Source: Agarivorans litoreus
Lineage (GTDB): Bacteria > Pseudomonadota > Gammaproteobacteria > Enterobacterales > Celerinatantimonadaceae
Assembly (NCBI RefSeq): GCF_019649015.1
Contig: NZ_BLPI01000001.1
Coordinates: forward strand, 1,525,001 to 1,589,000
DNA: 64,000 bases
Direction: 5' to 3'
Shown: positions 55,345 to 64,000 of the stretch, in pieces
Layout of the letters: the number at the start of each line of letters is the position of its first letter
Numbering within the stretch: the stretch's first letter is position 1
The notes under the pieces: generated by a model
The model's input: the letters and a program-made list of their open reading frames with translations, nothing else
Database searches by the model: none
Told to the model about the DNA's origin: nothing
Position numbers and translations under genes: made by a program

Positions 55345-57564
55345 CTATTCAACTTCTGGGCTAGCCTTAGGCTCATCCAGCTCAGACGAGTCACTTTTTA
55401 CGGAGTCATAAATAGCCACATAAGCAGCGGCTTTACGCCAAACGGCTTTATTACCCTCCACCAAGGTGTACTTAACTACCGATTGGCCATACTGGTCTAG
55501 CTTGTGCCCCTTGCCAAACAAACTTGCCAGCTGTTGTGCTTTTTGCTCTTCTTCTAAAACAAACTGCAATTCCTCTGGTTTTTGGTTGTCGGCGAGTACC
55601 AAACGGATCTTGCTCCAATCTTCAAAAAAGTATTCTTCTAGCAAAGGGATAAGCTTATTTTTGAATACCGAAACTAAGGCCCCAAATGCTTCATCTGGCT
55701 TGCCAGCATCAACTAACGCTTTTACTGGCATTAAAAAGGCATGACCTAAAGTATGCTCTCGGTCATAGAGGATTTCGATGCGTTGATTAAGCGTAGTTAA
55801 TAGTGTTGATAACTCAATACTGTGGCCACCATGTTCTACCACACAAGTTTTAAGTAACTCGGGCTTTGGCATCATTTCAACAAAATCGAAGCGCCGACGA
55901 AGCGCGGTATCCATCATCGCTAACGACCGGTCAGCGGTGTTCATGGTGCCAATAATATGCAGGTTATTAGGTACCGAAAACGGCTTTCTTGAATAAGGAA
56001 GTACTAACTCTACTGCTTCTGCTTCACCTGCCCGCTTGGAAGGCTCGATAAGGGTAATCAGTTCGCCAAATATTTTAGATATATTGCCACGGTTGATTTC
56101 ATCGATAACCAAAACGAAATTCTCAACATTTTGGGCTTTATCATCCGTTAGTCGAACATTATTTTTTTCTAAAAATACCAGTAACTCTGATACTGAGAAC
56201 CGGGTAAGCTCGCTACAGGTTTTAATCGGTAACAGAGTTTGACAATTTAAGTCATACACGTTCAGTGTTAATCCGGTAACAAGCCAATTAATCTCTCGAG
56301 TATGACAATAGTCAGTTCTAGACAAAACGCCTTTTGGTCTATATTCATAGTCACCAGCTACGCCTATTGCTTCAATTGTTTTTTGCCCACTTACGCATAA
56401 AACAATATCGCCTTTACTCATTTCATTACAAAAATGACGCAGCGTCGCCTGGTTTGGGGAGCTTTCTTTAGCCAAGTTGTCACTAGTCTTTTGTGGTCGC
56501 GGAGAGTCGGCCATATCACCTACATGCCCCCAACCAATAGCAGCAATGTTAGATGCTAAACAATGCTCTTTAACCTCACTTTTACCACTGCTTTCAATCG
56601 ATAGTTGCCATATTCTCGAGTCTTCACTAATTATTTTCGGCTTAGCCAATTTTTGAGTCGTAGCCTTCTTACAAATCGCCTTAAAAGCGCCGGCTTTTAA
56701 AGCATACTTAATGGTTTTATCTTTCGTGGTTTTGGCTTGTAGCCCTTCTACAAACTCTTCATATCCGTAACTTTGGTGAAAGGTGACAAAACGAATACGC
56801 TTGTCTAACACTAAGCGGTCGTACTCTTCTTTCAGTTCCTTTCGGTTAGCCCAAACAAAACTCGGCTCTGCCGCTTTCACCGCTGCTTCAATCGTATGAT
56901 AGGTTTTACCGGTACCCGGAGGGCCATAAAGAATCTGGTTAAGCGGACTAGCCATTGTATTATTCATCTGTTGGCTCGCTCCATTTTTGGCGGTGTAATT
57001 AGCGTCATTATCTTCCACGCTTACTTGTGCTTGGGCATCATCAACTAAAATACCTAATGAACCAGCAACTTGATCATAACTAAGCTCAAAGCTTTCTATT
57101 GCTTCGATACTCCAAGCAACTAAGTCGGAAAAGCTCATAGCTAGACCTTTGTCTAGCGCTAAACACTTAACTATTGGGGAATGGTAGTAGTCACCACGTA
57201 TTTCAACATATTGATCTACCAATGATTTTGGAGCGTTAACCGTGTCTATTTTAACAGCAAGCTCTTCAGTAGATATGTGGACGGTATAAGCTAAAGATTC
57301 TGGTGCATTTGCATACGGATAGATCTTAGCCCAAAGATAAGAAAAAAAGTTGCCACCTTGATTCACCGGGCTACGGCGGATCTTAACTCGTCCATCAGGA
57401 AACAACGCTGACTTTATCGCCTCTGCCCAGCTAAAAACAATATCGTAAGCAGATTTTAACTCTTGATAATCAGCTTGCTGCTGTTGGTTAGAACTATCGC
57501 TTTTTTGACCATGCCATTTACTTAACAACGCGACATGCTTCTGTGTAAAAAAATCTGTGCTCAT
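55345..57564 (-). CDS. mcrB: McrB-like AAA+ GTPase/ATPase with an inserted EVE/PUA-like domain
   Basis: The motor of the McrBC pair, 739 residues. After about 200 N-terminal residues (a McrB-type N-domain, unassigned) the AAA+ core opens with LYGPPGTGKTYHT (Walker A, about 212-224). Walker B appears only at about 484-497 as FVLVIDEINRGNIS, the McrB signature, followed by GTMNTADRSLAMMD and the Arg finger in ALRRRFDF. Between A and B sits an extra block of roughly 150 residues (about 312-465) with RIWQLSIES, IAAIGWGHVGDM, MSKGDIVLCVSG and IEAIGVAGDYEY. It looks like an EVE/PUA-type modified-base reader. ATG 57564 is chosen over GTG 57576. Confidence 0.87.
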   Translation of the reverse strand: MSTDFFTQKHVALLSKWHGQKSDSSNQQQQADYQELKSAYDIVFSWAEAIKSALFPDGRVKIRRSPVNQGGNFFSYLWAKIYPYANAPESLAYTVHISTEELAVKIDTVNAPKSLVDQYVEIRGDYYHSPIVKCLALDKGLAMSFSDLVAWSIEAIESFELSYDQVAGSLGILVDDAQAQVSVEDNDANYTAKNGASQQMNNTMASPLNQILYGPPGTGKTYHTIEAAVKAAEPSFVWANRKELKEEYDRLVLDKRIRFVTFHQSYGYEEFVEGLQAKTTKDKTIKYALKAGAFKAICKKATTQKLAKPKIISEDSRIWQLSIESSGKSEVKEHCLASNIAAIGWGHVGDMADSPRPQKTSDNLAKESSPNQATLRHFCNEMSKGDIVLCVSGQKTIEAIGVAGDYEYRPKGVLSRTDYCHTREINWLVTGLTLNVYDLNCQTLLPIKTCSELTRFSVSELLVFLEKNNVRLTDDKAQNVENFVLVIDEINRGNISKIFGELITLIEPSKRAGEAEAVELVLPYSRKPFSVPNNLHIIGTMNTADRSLAMMDTALRRRFDFVEMMPKPELLKTCVVEHGGHSIELSTLLTTLNQRIEILYDREHTLGHAFLMPVKALVDAGKPDEAFGALVSVFKNKLIPLLEEYFFEDWSKIRLVLADNQKPEELQFVLEEEQKAQQLASLFGKGHKLDQYGQSVVKYTLVEGNKAVWRKAAAYVAIYDSVKSDSSELDEPKASPEVE

Positions 57565-57576
57565 TGTATTACCCAC

Positions 57577-57600
57577 AAAAAAGCACGCTTTAACGTGCTT
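57577..57600 (-). terminator. intrinsic terminator between hsdS and mcrB
   Basis: Stem AAGCACG/CGTGCTT with a six-base loop is followed on the minus strand by a T-run. It separates the hsd and mcr transcripts; the mcrB start is immediately beyond. Confidence 0.8.
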
Positions 57601-57611
57601 TGATTTACAAA

Positions 57612-59021
57612 TTAAGAGTTTGCGGAAGCTTTAGCGGCTTTCTTTCGTGCTGCTTCGGCTTTTTTAGCAGCCTTAGCGAGAGCTTCGGCATCGGCGCGTG
57701 CCTTGGCAATGCGCGCTAGCAGTTGGTCGGCTGGCTCATCGTTTGGATCTTGTTCCACCAACTCACCGCGGAAAGCTTTTGCTAAGATGCTTTGGGTGAG
57801 ATTATCTACCCTCGCCTGCGCTAAGCTCACCTGTTTTTCAATGGTGTCGGCGAAAGCAAAGTATTGGTCGACTAGGCGGACAATTTCTTTTTGTTCTTCA
57901 ATTAAGGGAACTCTAATCGGATACCTTCTTAGAGCTTTCCCAGTTAAATGCTTAATCGTTGTACCTGTAAAGAGCTGGTTAAGTATCAAACTATCAGCAT
58001 CATTCTTTAAATTGTATACAAGCCACTCTGGTAAAATTTCTTGTTTGACGCGTGCACGGTGTAATGCTTTCTGAAAGATAATTACTTCCTCCGAATCCTT
58101 ACTCCAGACACAACATCTACCAGGCTCGCCACCTTCGCAGATCAAAACGTCACCCTTAAATAATGACAACTCTTCTTTCTCTCTATCTGAAACTAGGATT
58201 TCTTGAACCTTGCTAAGGTCCGTATCAAACCATCTTACATTTATGTTGCCTAAGTATTTCGTTGCTTCACCTACGTTTTTATTCTTATCGAGCATCTTAC
58301 CCAAGCGGCTATCGACTAACTCAGGATAAAATTTAGCTGTCCAATTAGATGGTACAGCATCCCACTTCCAACCTTCACCTAGATAATCCTCTCTGTAGTC
58401 ACCCTTCCCACGCCACTCCTCCGTCAACTTTCCCGACACCGCAGAAGCGAGTACCGATTGGCGGAAGGTTTTGAGCAACGCTGGGATGCCATCTAGGCGG
58501 GCTTTGATGGTGTCGACCTGTGCCAATACCTCATCGAGTTTTTCCACGATGCGTTTTTGTTCGGCTAATGGGGCAACAACCATTGGGGCTCTTTTACCAT
58601 CTTTCGTACCCAATCTAGGCATATTGACGCCATAGCTCACTGCGTTTACATAATCGCTGAATTGCTTACCTTTTAGCCAATAGAAAAGAAAGCGATTTTC
58701 AAAAAGGTCATTCGATATTTTTAGAGGCACAATTTCTGTTGTACAAACCCCATCCTCTGGAGCAATTAGCATCTTATTTAAGTAAGGCCGGAGCTTTCCA
58801 TAAAGAACATCCCCTTTTACGAACGAATTCTTAGAACTCTTAGGCGCTCGCTCACCAAAACTTAAACGTTTGAGCAGCTTAGATGAGTCTTTTTCTATAT
58901 CCTCTAGTTCTAATACCCAACAACTATCATCAATTTTATCCAAATCAGGTTTTATTGTTGCCCCATAATTAGTGACATCCCCAAGCTCCGTTTCAACCCA
59001 ACCTTTCGGCAATTCACTCAT
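57612..59021 (-). CDS. hsdS: type I restriction-modification specificity subunit HsdS
   Basis: The 469-residue subunit reads the bipartite DNA target. Two target-recognition domains (about 1-150 and 215-380) each end with a conserved coiled-coil spacer: PLAEQKRIVEKLDEVLAQVD and PLIEEQKEIVRLVDQYFAFAD. Both SVLASAVSGKLTEEWR and SILAKAFRGELVEQDP follow the spacers. A C-terminal tail rich in Ala and Lys (about 440-469) is unusual but not unknown in this subfamily. The start overlaps the hsdM stop by one base. Confidence 0.93.
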   Translation of the reverse strand: MSELPKGWVETELGDVTNYGATIKPDLDKIDDSCWVLELEDIEKDSSKLLKRLSFGERAPKSSKNSFVKGDVLYGKLRPYLNKMLIAPEDGVCTTEIVPLKISNDLFENRFLFYWLKGKQFSDYVNAVSYGVNMPRLGTKDGKRAPMVVAPLAEQKRIVEKLDEVLAQVDTIKARLDGIPALLKTFRQSVLASAVSGKLTEEWRGKGDYREDYLGEGWKWDAVPSNWTAKFYPELVDSRLGKMLDKNKNVGEATKYLGNINVRWFDTDLSKVQEILVSDREKEELSLFKGDVLICEGGEPGRCCVWSKDSEEVIIFQKALHRARVKQEILPEWLVYNLKNDADSLILNQLFTGTTIKHLTGKALRRYPIRVPLIEEQKEIVRLVDQYFAFADTIEKQVSLAQARVDNLTQSILAKAFRGELVEQDPNDEPADQLLARIAKARADAEALAKAAKKAEAARKKAAKASANS

Positions 59022-60682
59022 TACTCAGCCTCCGGCGCATCGCTCAAGCCAAATGCTGCTTCAAGTAACTGCTTTTGTCCTTCCGCTTCATCATTGGCGC
59101 CAAGTGCTTGCATCAGTTGGTAAATTTCAGACATGGCTTCGGTAAGCTCTGCCATTGCTTCTCCTGCTAGCACTTCTGGCTCTGGTAGGTTTTCTGCACT
59201 GGTGGCAGATAAGTCTTTTAACCAAGAGATATCTAGGCTATCGCCTTTTTGCTCGCGAATGTAGTCACGGCTAAATTTACGAAAGCGACAGTTGGCCGTA
59301 AGATACTCAGCTTCGAACTCGGCTTGATTAAAGGCTTGCTGTTTTTCTTCGGCGTTTTGTTTGGCCTGTTCAATCGCTGCTAGCTTCTGCTCTTCAAAGC
59401 CTTCGCCGTCGGCAAAGATAGCACCCAGCGTTTCATAAACCCCCTCTTCACGCGGTGATTGGCCATTTTTGTCATCGCCATAAGCGTTAATGAAAGCATC
59501 GAAGTGTTTTTCGGTGAGTGGGCGGCGCTTGCCAAAGGTGTTCATGTTGGTACGCATATCAAATACCCAGGTTTGCTTGGTGCAGCCTTTGTCTTGGCTT
59601 GGGTTATCAATCGTGCCTTTTTGGAAGAACAGCACATTAGTTTTTACGCCCTGTGCGTAGAAGATGCCAGTGGGTAAACGCAAGATGGTGTGCAGGTTAC
59701 ATTTGTCCATTAAGTCTTGGCGAATGCGTGTGCCTGCGCCTGATTCAAACAATACGTTATCTGGGATCACCACTGCCGCACGGCCACCGGGTTTTAAGTT
59801 GGTGTAGATGTGCTGCATAAAGGCGAGCTGTTTGTTTTGCGTCATGTGGGTAAATTCGCGGCTCACCCCTGCCCCTTTAGCACTGCCAAACGGGGGGTTG
59901 GTGAGAATAACATCTGCCGATGCTAAGGTTTCACCATCACCACTTAGGGTGTTACCTAACATGATGGGCCCTTCGCTGTTTTTTGGCCCTTCTATGTCGT
60001 GCAGTAGGCAGTTCATCAGTGCCAAGCGACGGGTGCCAGAAACCAGCTCGATACCTTGGAAGGCTTGGCGCTGTTGGAACTCGGCTTGTAGTTGTGTTAA
60101 GTCTTCTAGATCATCGGTTTCTTTTTTAATAAAGCGGTCTGCGGAGATCAAAAAGCCTGCGGTGCCGGCTGCGGGATCTTGAATAATTTCGCCAAAGGTT
60201 GGCTTTAGCAAGGCTGTCATGGTGTCGATCAGCGGGCGGGGAGTAAAGTACTGGCCTGCGCCCGATTTGGTTTCGCCGGCGTTTTTTTCTAGCAAACCTT
60301 CGTACATATCGCCAAAGTCTTCGCGGCTAGAGCCGTACCAATCTAGCTTGTCCATGCCAGCAATTAGCTCTTGCAGGTGCTTGGGTTTGTCGATATTGGT
60401 GTTCACGTTGGCGAAAATAGCACGCACGATGCTGTGCTCGTCTTCACCCAGCTCCACCAGCATGCGGCGGTAAAACTGTAGCTGATCTAAGCCATTTTTA
60501 GCTTTAAGATCTTGCCAGCGCAAGCCTTGTGGCAATAGCTCTTGCTTATCTTCTAGTTCGTCACACATTTTTATGAATAACAGCGATGCCAGCTCGGTGA
60601 CGTAGTCTTGATAGGTGATGCCGTCATCACGCAATACGTTACACAGATTCCACAATTTGCCGACAATTTCATTGGTATTCAT
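59021..60682 (-). CDS. hsdM: type I restriction-modification DNA methyltransferase HsdM
   Basis: An N6-adenine methyltransferase of 553 residues. The N-terminal HsdM helical domain precedes QYFTPRPLIDTM, the SAM-binding motif QDPAAGTAGFL (168-178) and the catalytic NPPFG (262-266). The C-terminal part is acidic and helical. With HsdS it protects host DNA and with HsdR it forms the restriction complex. 118 bp separate it from hsdR upstream. Confidence 0.95.
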   Translation of the reverse strand: MNTNEIVGKLWNLCNVLRDDGITYQDYVTELASLLFIKMCDELEDKQELLPQGLRWQDLKAKNGLDQLQFYRRMLVELGEDEHSIVRAIFANVNTNIDKPKHLQELIAGMDKLDWYGSSREDFGDMYEGLLEKNAGETKSGAGQYFTPRPLIDTMTALLKPTFGEIIQDPAAGTAGFLISADRFIKKETDDLEDLTQLQAEFQQRQAFQGIELVSGTRRLALMNCLLHDIEGPKNSEGPIMLGNTLSGDGETLASADVILTNPPFGSAKGAGVSREFTHMTQNKQLAFMQHIYTNLKPGGRAAVVIPDNVLFESGAGTRIRQDLMDKCNLHTILRLPTGIFYAQGVKTNVLFFQKGTIDNPSQDKGCTKQTWVFDMRTNMNTFGKRRPLTEKHFDAFINAYGDDKNGQSPREEGVYETLGAIFADGEGFEEQKLAAIEQAKQNAEEKQQAFNQAEFEAEYLTANCRFRKFSRDYIREQKGDSLDISWLKDLSATSAENLPEPEVLAGEAMAELTEAMSEIYQLMQALGANDEAEGQKQLLEAAFGLSDAPEAE

Positions 60683-60741
60683 ATTCTATTTCCTAGTGCT
60701 GCTGGTCACGCCCCCAATGCAGGGTTACGCGTTAGCAAAAT

Positions 60742-60774
60742 TAAAAGGGTTAACCGTTTTAAAAGGCTAACCCT
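60742..60774 (-). terminator. weak hairpin between hsdR and hsdM
   Basis: Arms AGGGTTAACC and GGCTAACCCT pair with one mismatch; on the minus strand TTTTAATTTT follows. It may trim expression between hsdR and hsdM. Confidence 0.4.
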
Positions 60775-60800
60775 ACTGTTGTTTGGGAAAGGGATTAGGG

Positions 60801-63800
60801 TTAAGCCGACTCGTCCCATGTGGCTTCGACAAGGTCTTTCATAATGACCTCTAGTTGGCCATTTAATTCTTTATCGGCGCGGCTTTTACCCCCCTTGGTA
60901 CGCAGGGTGCCTACTTTAAATGAATCATCATTTAATACCAGATCTTCACGCATTTGATTCACTATACGCTTTAACCAACGTTGTTGTGGTTTCGTAAGCT
61001 TATAACGTGCCGAGATGGTCTCTTGCGCATGGCTTAAACGCTTTTCAAAGGCGATTAAGGGGCAGCCAATAGCCGCTTGGCGAATTAAGCCAATAATTCT
61101 TGCTGCTATATCTTCTTGTTTGGCGGCTTTACGCGCTTGTAGCAAGGTTTGTTCATTAAACTGTTTGGCTTCCATTTGGCTTAGTAGGGAAACCAGATCG
61201 GCCTTGGTGAGATCGCGCGGGCGATTCACCACCGTATCTAAGGCGGTGACTTTGTTTTGGTTCTCTTGTACAAAGCGCTCAAAGGCGGCTAAATACTCTT
61301 CTGGTTGCTGGTAACCGCCCCAGTTTTGCGTAACAGTGACTTCGCCAACATCGCCAGTGTAGATGAGCGGTGCTTTTTCGCCAAAGTTGATGGCTTGGCG
61401 CATGGCGGGTTCACGGTTGAGGATCCACGGGTTATTTTTTATCGTTTCTGCTGCGGCTTTTGGCCCTAACTGATGCAAGTGTTTGGGCAGTTGCTTGGCA
61501 CTTTCTAGCTCTGGGAACTTATCCGCCACCAGCGCATCTAGTTGGTTTAGCTCGGCGGCTACGCCTTCTTTTTCGAGTTTAAGCTTATCGGCCTTATTTA
61601 GTGTGCGACTAAGTTTAACGGTAAAAGCATCTAAGGATTGCTGCGCAAAGCTATTGCCATCATCTTGCGTATGCTCGTTGGCATCTGGGCAGGCCATCTC
61701 TTCCACAAGCTGTTCTAAAGTGAGCTTAGGCTTAGTAACAACGGGCTTCATTAGATTGTCGGCCCCTAAACGCTCGATGGTTTCGGTGAGGTTGACCGCA
61801 TCGAAGATTCGGAAGGTTTGCTTATTAATTTCGTCACAAGTACGGGTGGCACGGCCTTTCATTTGTTCATAAAGGATGCGGCTTTTCACCTGCCGCAAGA
61901 ACACCAGGTTACAAATTGAACGTACGTCGATACCGGTGGTTAATAGATCCACCGTGACCACAATATTTGGCAAGCGCTCTTTTCGATAGCGGGTGATAAG
62001 TGATTCAATTTGCTTGCTATCACCACTAGCAGATTTGCCGGTGATTTTGATAATTGCATTGTCCACTTCATCGCCAAGGGCTGCTCGGTAGGTGTCGCGT
62101 AGCATGTTCACCACTTCATCTGCGTGAACATCGTTAACACAAAACACCAGAGTTTTCTCAGCTTTGCTTGGGTCGATATACTCTGGCAGCGCGTTACATA
62201 CTGCGCGGTTAAATTCTGGCACCAATACTTTGCGGTTAAAGCCTGAGATATCAATATTCAGGTCTTCTGGTAGCACCCCTTCTATGATCTCGCCATCCAC
62301 TAACTGTTCTACCGATGCGCCTTTATCAAATTGAACACCCTGTTGGGTGAGCTCGGTATCGATGATGATTGGCGGCTCTTGGTCGACCAATCGGCCATCT
62401 AATACCGCTTGGTTAAAGCGATATTCATAGATAGGTTTACCAAAAATTTTCATGGTATTAGTGGCTGGTGTTGCGGTTAAACCAATTTTAATCGCGTCGA
62501 AATAGTCGATTACTTGGCGGTATTTCGATTGATATTCCGCTTGATCTCTAAACAGCATTTCGCCTTCGGTTTGCTCGCTATCTTCGTTGTAGCCTCGGTG
62601 TGCTTCGTCAACGATGATGCAGTCGTACATGCCTGGGCTAAGCGGGTTATTCTCACTTTGCAGCATAAGCGAAAGAGATTGCACCGTTGCTATTTGAATC
62701 CAAGGCTTATCTCCGGCTTGGTTGGTTTTTTCACCTAACTCATACAGGTTGTAGTGATCTGCCAGCGGCATTTGGCGAATACGGTACTCTTTAAACGAGT
62801 TAACCGCTTGGGTGCCTAATGAGCGTCTGTCGACCAAAAATAAGGCGTTACGGCATAAACCAGAGGTGAGCAATCGGTACATGGTTGCCCCTGCAACACG
62901 GGTTTTACCGGTACCGGTTGCCATGGCTACTAGTAGATTTTCTTGCCCTGCTTCAATGGCTTCTTCTACTGCATCTACCGCTAACTCCGAGGGTTTGAAT
63001 AGGTCGAGCTCTTTTTTGTCGTGGGACTCTAGCCACTCCAACGCTTTAGCGCGATCTTTGGTTAGTTTGGCTTGTAGATCTTGCGGTGAGTGAAATGCGC
63101 TTAATACACGTTGATTCTTGCCATCGGCAGTTGCACACCAGATACCGCTTTGGCTTTTCACCTGTTGTAAATATTCACGCCCATTAGCACTGTAGAGATA
63201 TGAGATAGGCTTTAGCTTATCTTGTTCTCTTAGTTCACTATTTGCCGCTTGGTAAGTGACTTTGCTGGGTTCAGCGACTTTATTTTTGCTAAGACTTAGG
63301 GTTGCCCTATTTTTTTTAGCTTGCTCGGCTACACCAGCAACAAATACCAACCCGTTTTCTTGCGCAAAATCTTGATAATTAAACGTGTCCGCGTAATTTT
63401 TGGCTTGTGGTAAGGCATCTTGCACGCTTAAGGCTTTTTTCTTTGCTTCTACAATGGCAACAGGCTGGAGACCAATAAACAATACATAATCAGCTCGAAG
63501 TTTGTTGTCACCTATTTGCCATTCTGCAATGGCCATATTTTTACCCTTTTGAGGACGGGTTCCTTTACTGTAATTAAGAGTGTCACTATCCACTTCCCAA
63601 CCGGCTTGGCGTAGTTGGGCATCAATAATGAATCTGGTTTCAGCTTCGCTGAGCTCGAATTTGTTTTTCTTGGTTTTTTCTACAAACTCGTGAATCTTGG
63701 CTTTTTCTTGTTGCTCATTTAGGCCCTCAAACTGCTGTTTTTGCTTAGCTAGTTCAGCTTCTAAGGCCGCAATTCGTAGTTGAGATTGTTGCTCTGTTTC

Positions 63801-64000
63801 GCTTTGCCGACTTTCAAGCAATGTTATGTAACCTTGGAAATCAACAACTTTACTTTCTTTGTGTTTAAGTGCCTCTTCGGTATTAGCCGATTTTTTTCGT
63901 AGTTCGCTAAGCTCCTTACGTAGTACTGCTAATTCTTCTGTGGCGAGTGTGTTGTCGATTGGGGCTAGCTCTACGAAGTTGGGCTTTTGCAAGTCAAACT
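60801..64000 (-). CDS. hsdR: type I restriction endonuclease subunit HsdR (5' end at or beyond window edge)
   Basis: The motor-nuclease subunit. A Glu/Lys-rich coiled coil (about 20-110) leads into the HsdR nuclease domain with RADYVLF and VEAKKK (D...ExK), then superfamily 2 helicase motifs: AMATGTGKTRVAGA (Walker A), IIVDEAHRG (DEAH), GLTATPA and MKGRATRTC. The only start-like codon in view, a TTG at 63992, has no support and the frame is open to the window edge, so the true start is probably outside. At least 1063 residues are present, near full length. Confidence 0.94.
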   Translation of the reverse strand, partial: FDLQKPNFVELAPIDNTLATEELAVLRKELSELRKKSANTEEALKHKESKVVDFQGYITLLESRQSETEQQSQLRIAALEAELAKQKQQFEGLNEQQEKAKIHEFVEKTKKNKFELSEAETRFIIDAQLRQAGWEVDSDTLNYSKGTRPQKGKNMAIAEWQIGDNKLRADYVLFIGLQPVAIVEAKKKALSVQDALPQAKNYADTFNYQDFAQENGLVFVAGVAEQAKKNRATLSLSKNKVAEPSKVTYQAANSELREQDKLKPISYLYSANGREYLQQVKSQSGIWCATADGKNQRVLSAFHSPQDLQAKLTKDRAKALEWLESHDKKELDLFKPSELAVDAVEEAIEAGQENLLVAMATGTGKTRVAGATMYRLLTSGLCRNALFLVDRRSLGTQAVNSFKEYRIRQMPLADHYNLYELGEKTNQAGDKPWIQIATVQSLSLMLQSENNPLSPGMYDCIIVDEAHRGYNEDSEQTEGEMLFRDQAEYQSKYRQVIDYFDAIKIGLTATPATNTMKIFGKPIYEYRFNQAVLDGRLVDQEPPIIIDTELTQQGVQFDKGASVEQLVDGEIIEGVLPEDLNIDISGFNRKVLVPEFNRAVCNALPEYIDPSKAEKTLVFCVNDVHADEVVNMLRDTYRAALGDEVDNAIIKITGKSASGDSKQIESLITRYRKERLPNIVVTVDLLTTGIDVRSICNLVFLRQVKSRILYEQMKGRATRTCDEINKQTFRIFDAVNLTETIERLGADNLMKPVVTKPKLTLEQLVEEMACPDANEHTQDDGNSFAQQSLDAFTVKLSRTLNKADKLKLEKEGVAAELNQLDALVADKFPELESAKQLPKHLHQLGPKAAAETIKNNPWILNREPAMRQAINFGEKAPLIYTGDVGEVTVTQNWGGYQQPEEYLAAFERFVQENQNKVTALDTVVNRPRDLTKADLVSLLSQMEAKQFNEQTLLQARKAAKQEDIAARIIGLIRQAAIGCPLIAFEKRLSHAQETISARYKLTKPQQRWLKRIVNQMREDLVLNDDSFKVGTLRTKGGKSRADKELNGQLEVIMKDLVEATWDESA

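Noticed and set aside
55466-63093. Many plus-strand open frames rich in Ser, Cys and Ala across mcrB and the hsd genes
   Set aside because: They are antisense shadows of strongly conserved leftward coding sequences.

Overview
The window is a chromosomal segment of a gammaproteobacterium. Gene content and order closely match two Escherichia coli neighbourhoods: rapA-rluA-djlA-lptD-surA-pdxA-rsmA-apaGH-folA, and queG/nnr-tsaE-amiB-mutL-miaA-hfq-hflXKC-yjeT-purA with the glyVXY-type tRNA-Gly cluster, orn-rsgA-psd-mscM, epmA/frdABCD and efp/epmB. Moderate GC, a short Hfq tail, amgK-murU beside lptD, and several small terminal-inverted-repeat elements point to a marine Alteromonadales-type bacterium, possibly Agarivorans or a relative. 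The genus is an inference from general familiarity, not from a search.

Layout. 1-5.6 kb: 3' end of rapA, rluA, a DUF3530 protein, a D-2-hydroxyacid dehydrogenase, djlA and murU, with two related miniature elements between genes. 5.6-13.9 kb: murU-amgK (cell-wall recycling) divergent from the outer-membrane biogenesis and housekeeping run lptD-surA-pdxA-rsmA-apaG-apaH, then convergent folA. 13.9-17.1 kb: leftward rplU-rpmA and obgE-yjjP-yjjB-folA. 17.3-29.8 kb: rightward ispB facing purA, then the long leftward nnr-tsaE-amiB-mutL-miaA-hfq-hflXKC-yjeT-purA run. 29.8-32.5 kb: queG, a polyphosphate-glucokinase-like ROK kinase and an AlkD-like protein. 32.5-33.6 kb: a third miniature element, then three identical tRNA-Gly(GCC) genes embedded in tandem repeats that contain broken 5' halves of the same tRNA. 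33.6-41 kb: orn, rsgA, psd, mscM and a DASS transporter. 41-48.3 kb: epmA, the frdABCD fumarate reductase operon with an FNR-like box, efp and epmB; the enzymes for EF-P beta-lysylation and their substrate are therefore all here. 48.3-51 kb: a small helical protein, a membrane GGDEF/degenerate-EAL protein and a periplasmic molybdopterin-fold protein.

From about 51.2 kb to the end the window is a leftward defence island: a type I restriction-modification system (hsdR-hsdM-hsdS), a McrBC-type system whose McrB carries an extra domain inside its AAA+ core, and a less familiar group of a three-part metallophosphoesterase and two small proteins. The island begins at what looks like the last codons and terminator of groL, the gene expected here by synteny. 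This suggests insertion at the groL 3' end, with the intact groESL operon predicted to lie beyond the right edge of the window.

The points most worth a second look are the tRNA-Gly array with its tRNA-half repeats, the groL-end scar, the modified McrB and metallophosphoesterase of the island, and lptD, which has no canonical start codon that would give a complete signal peptide.
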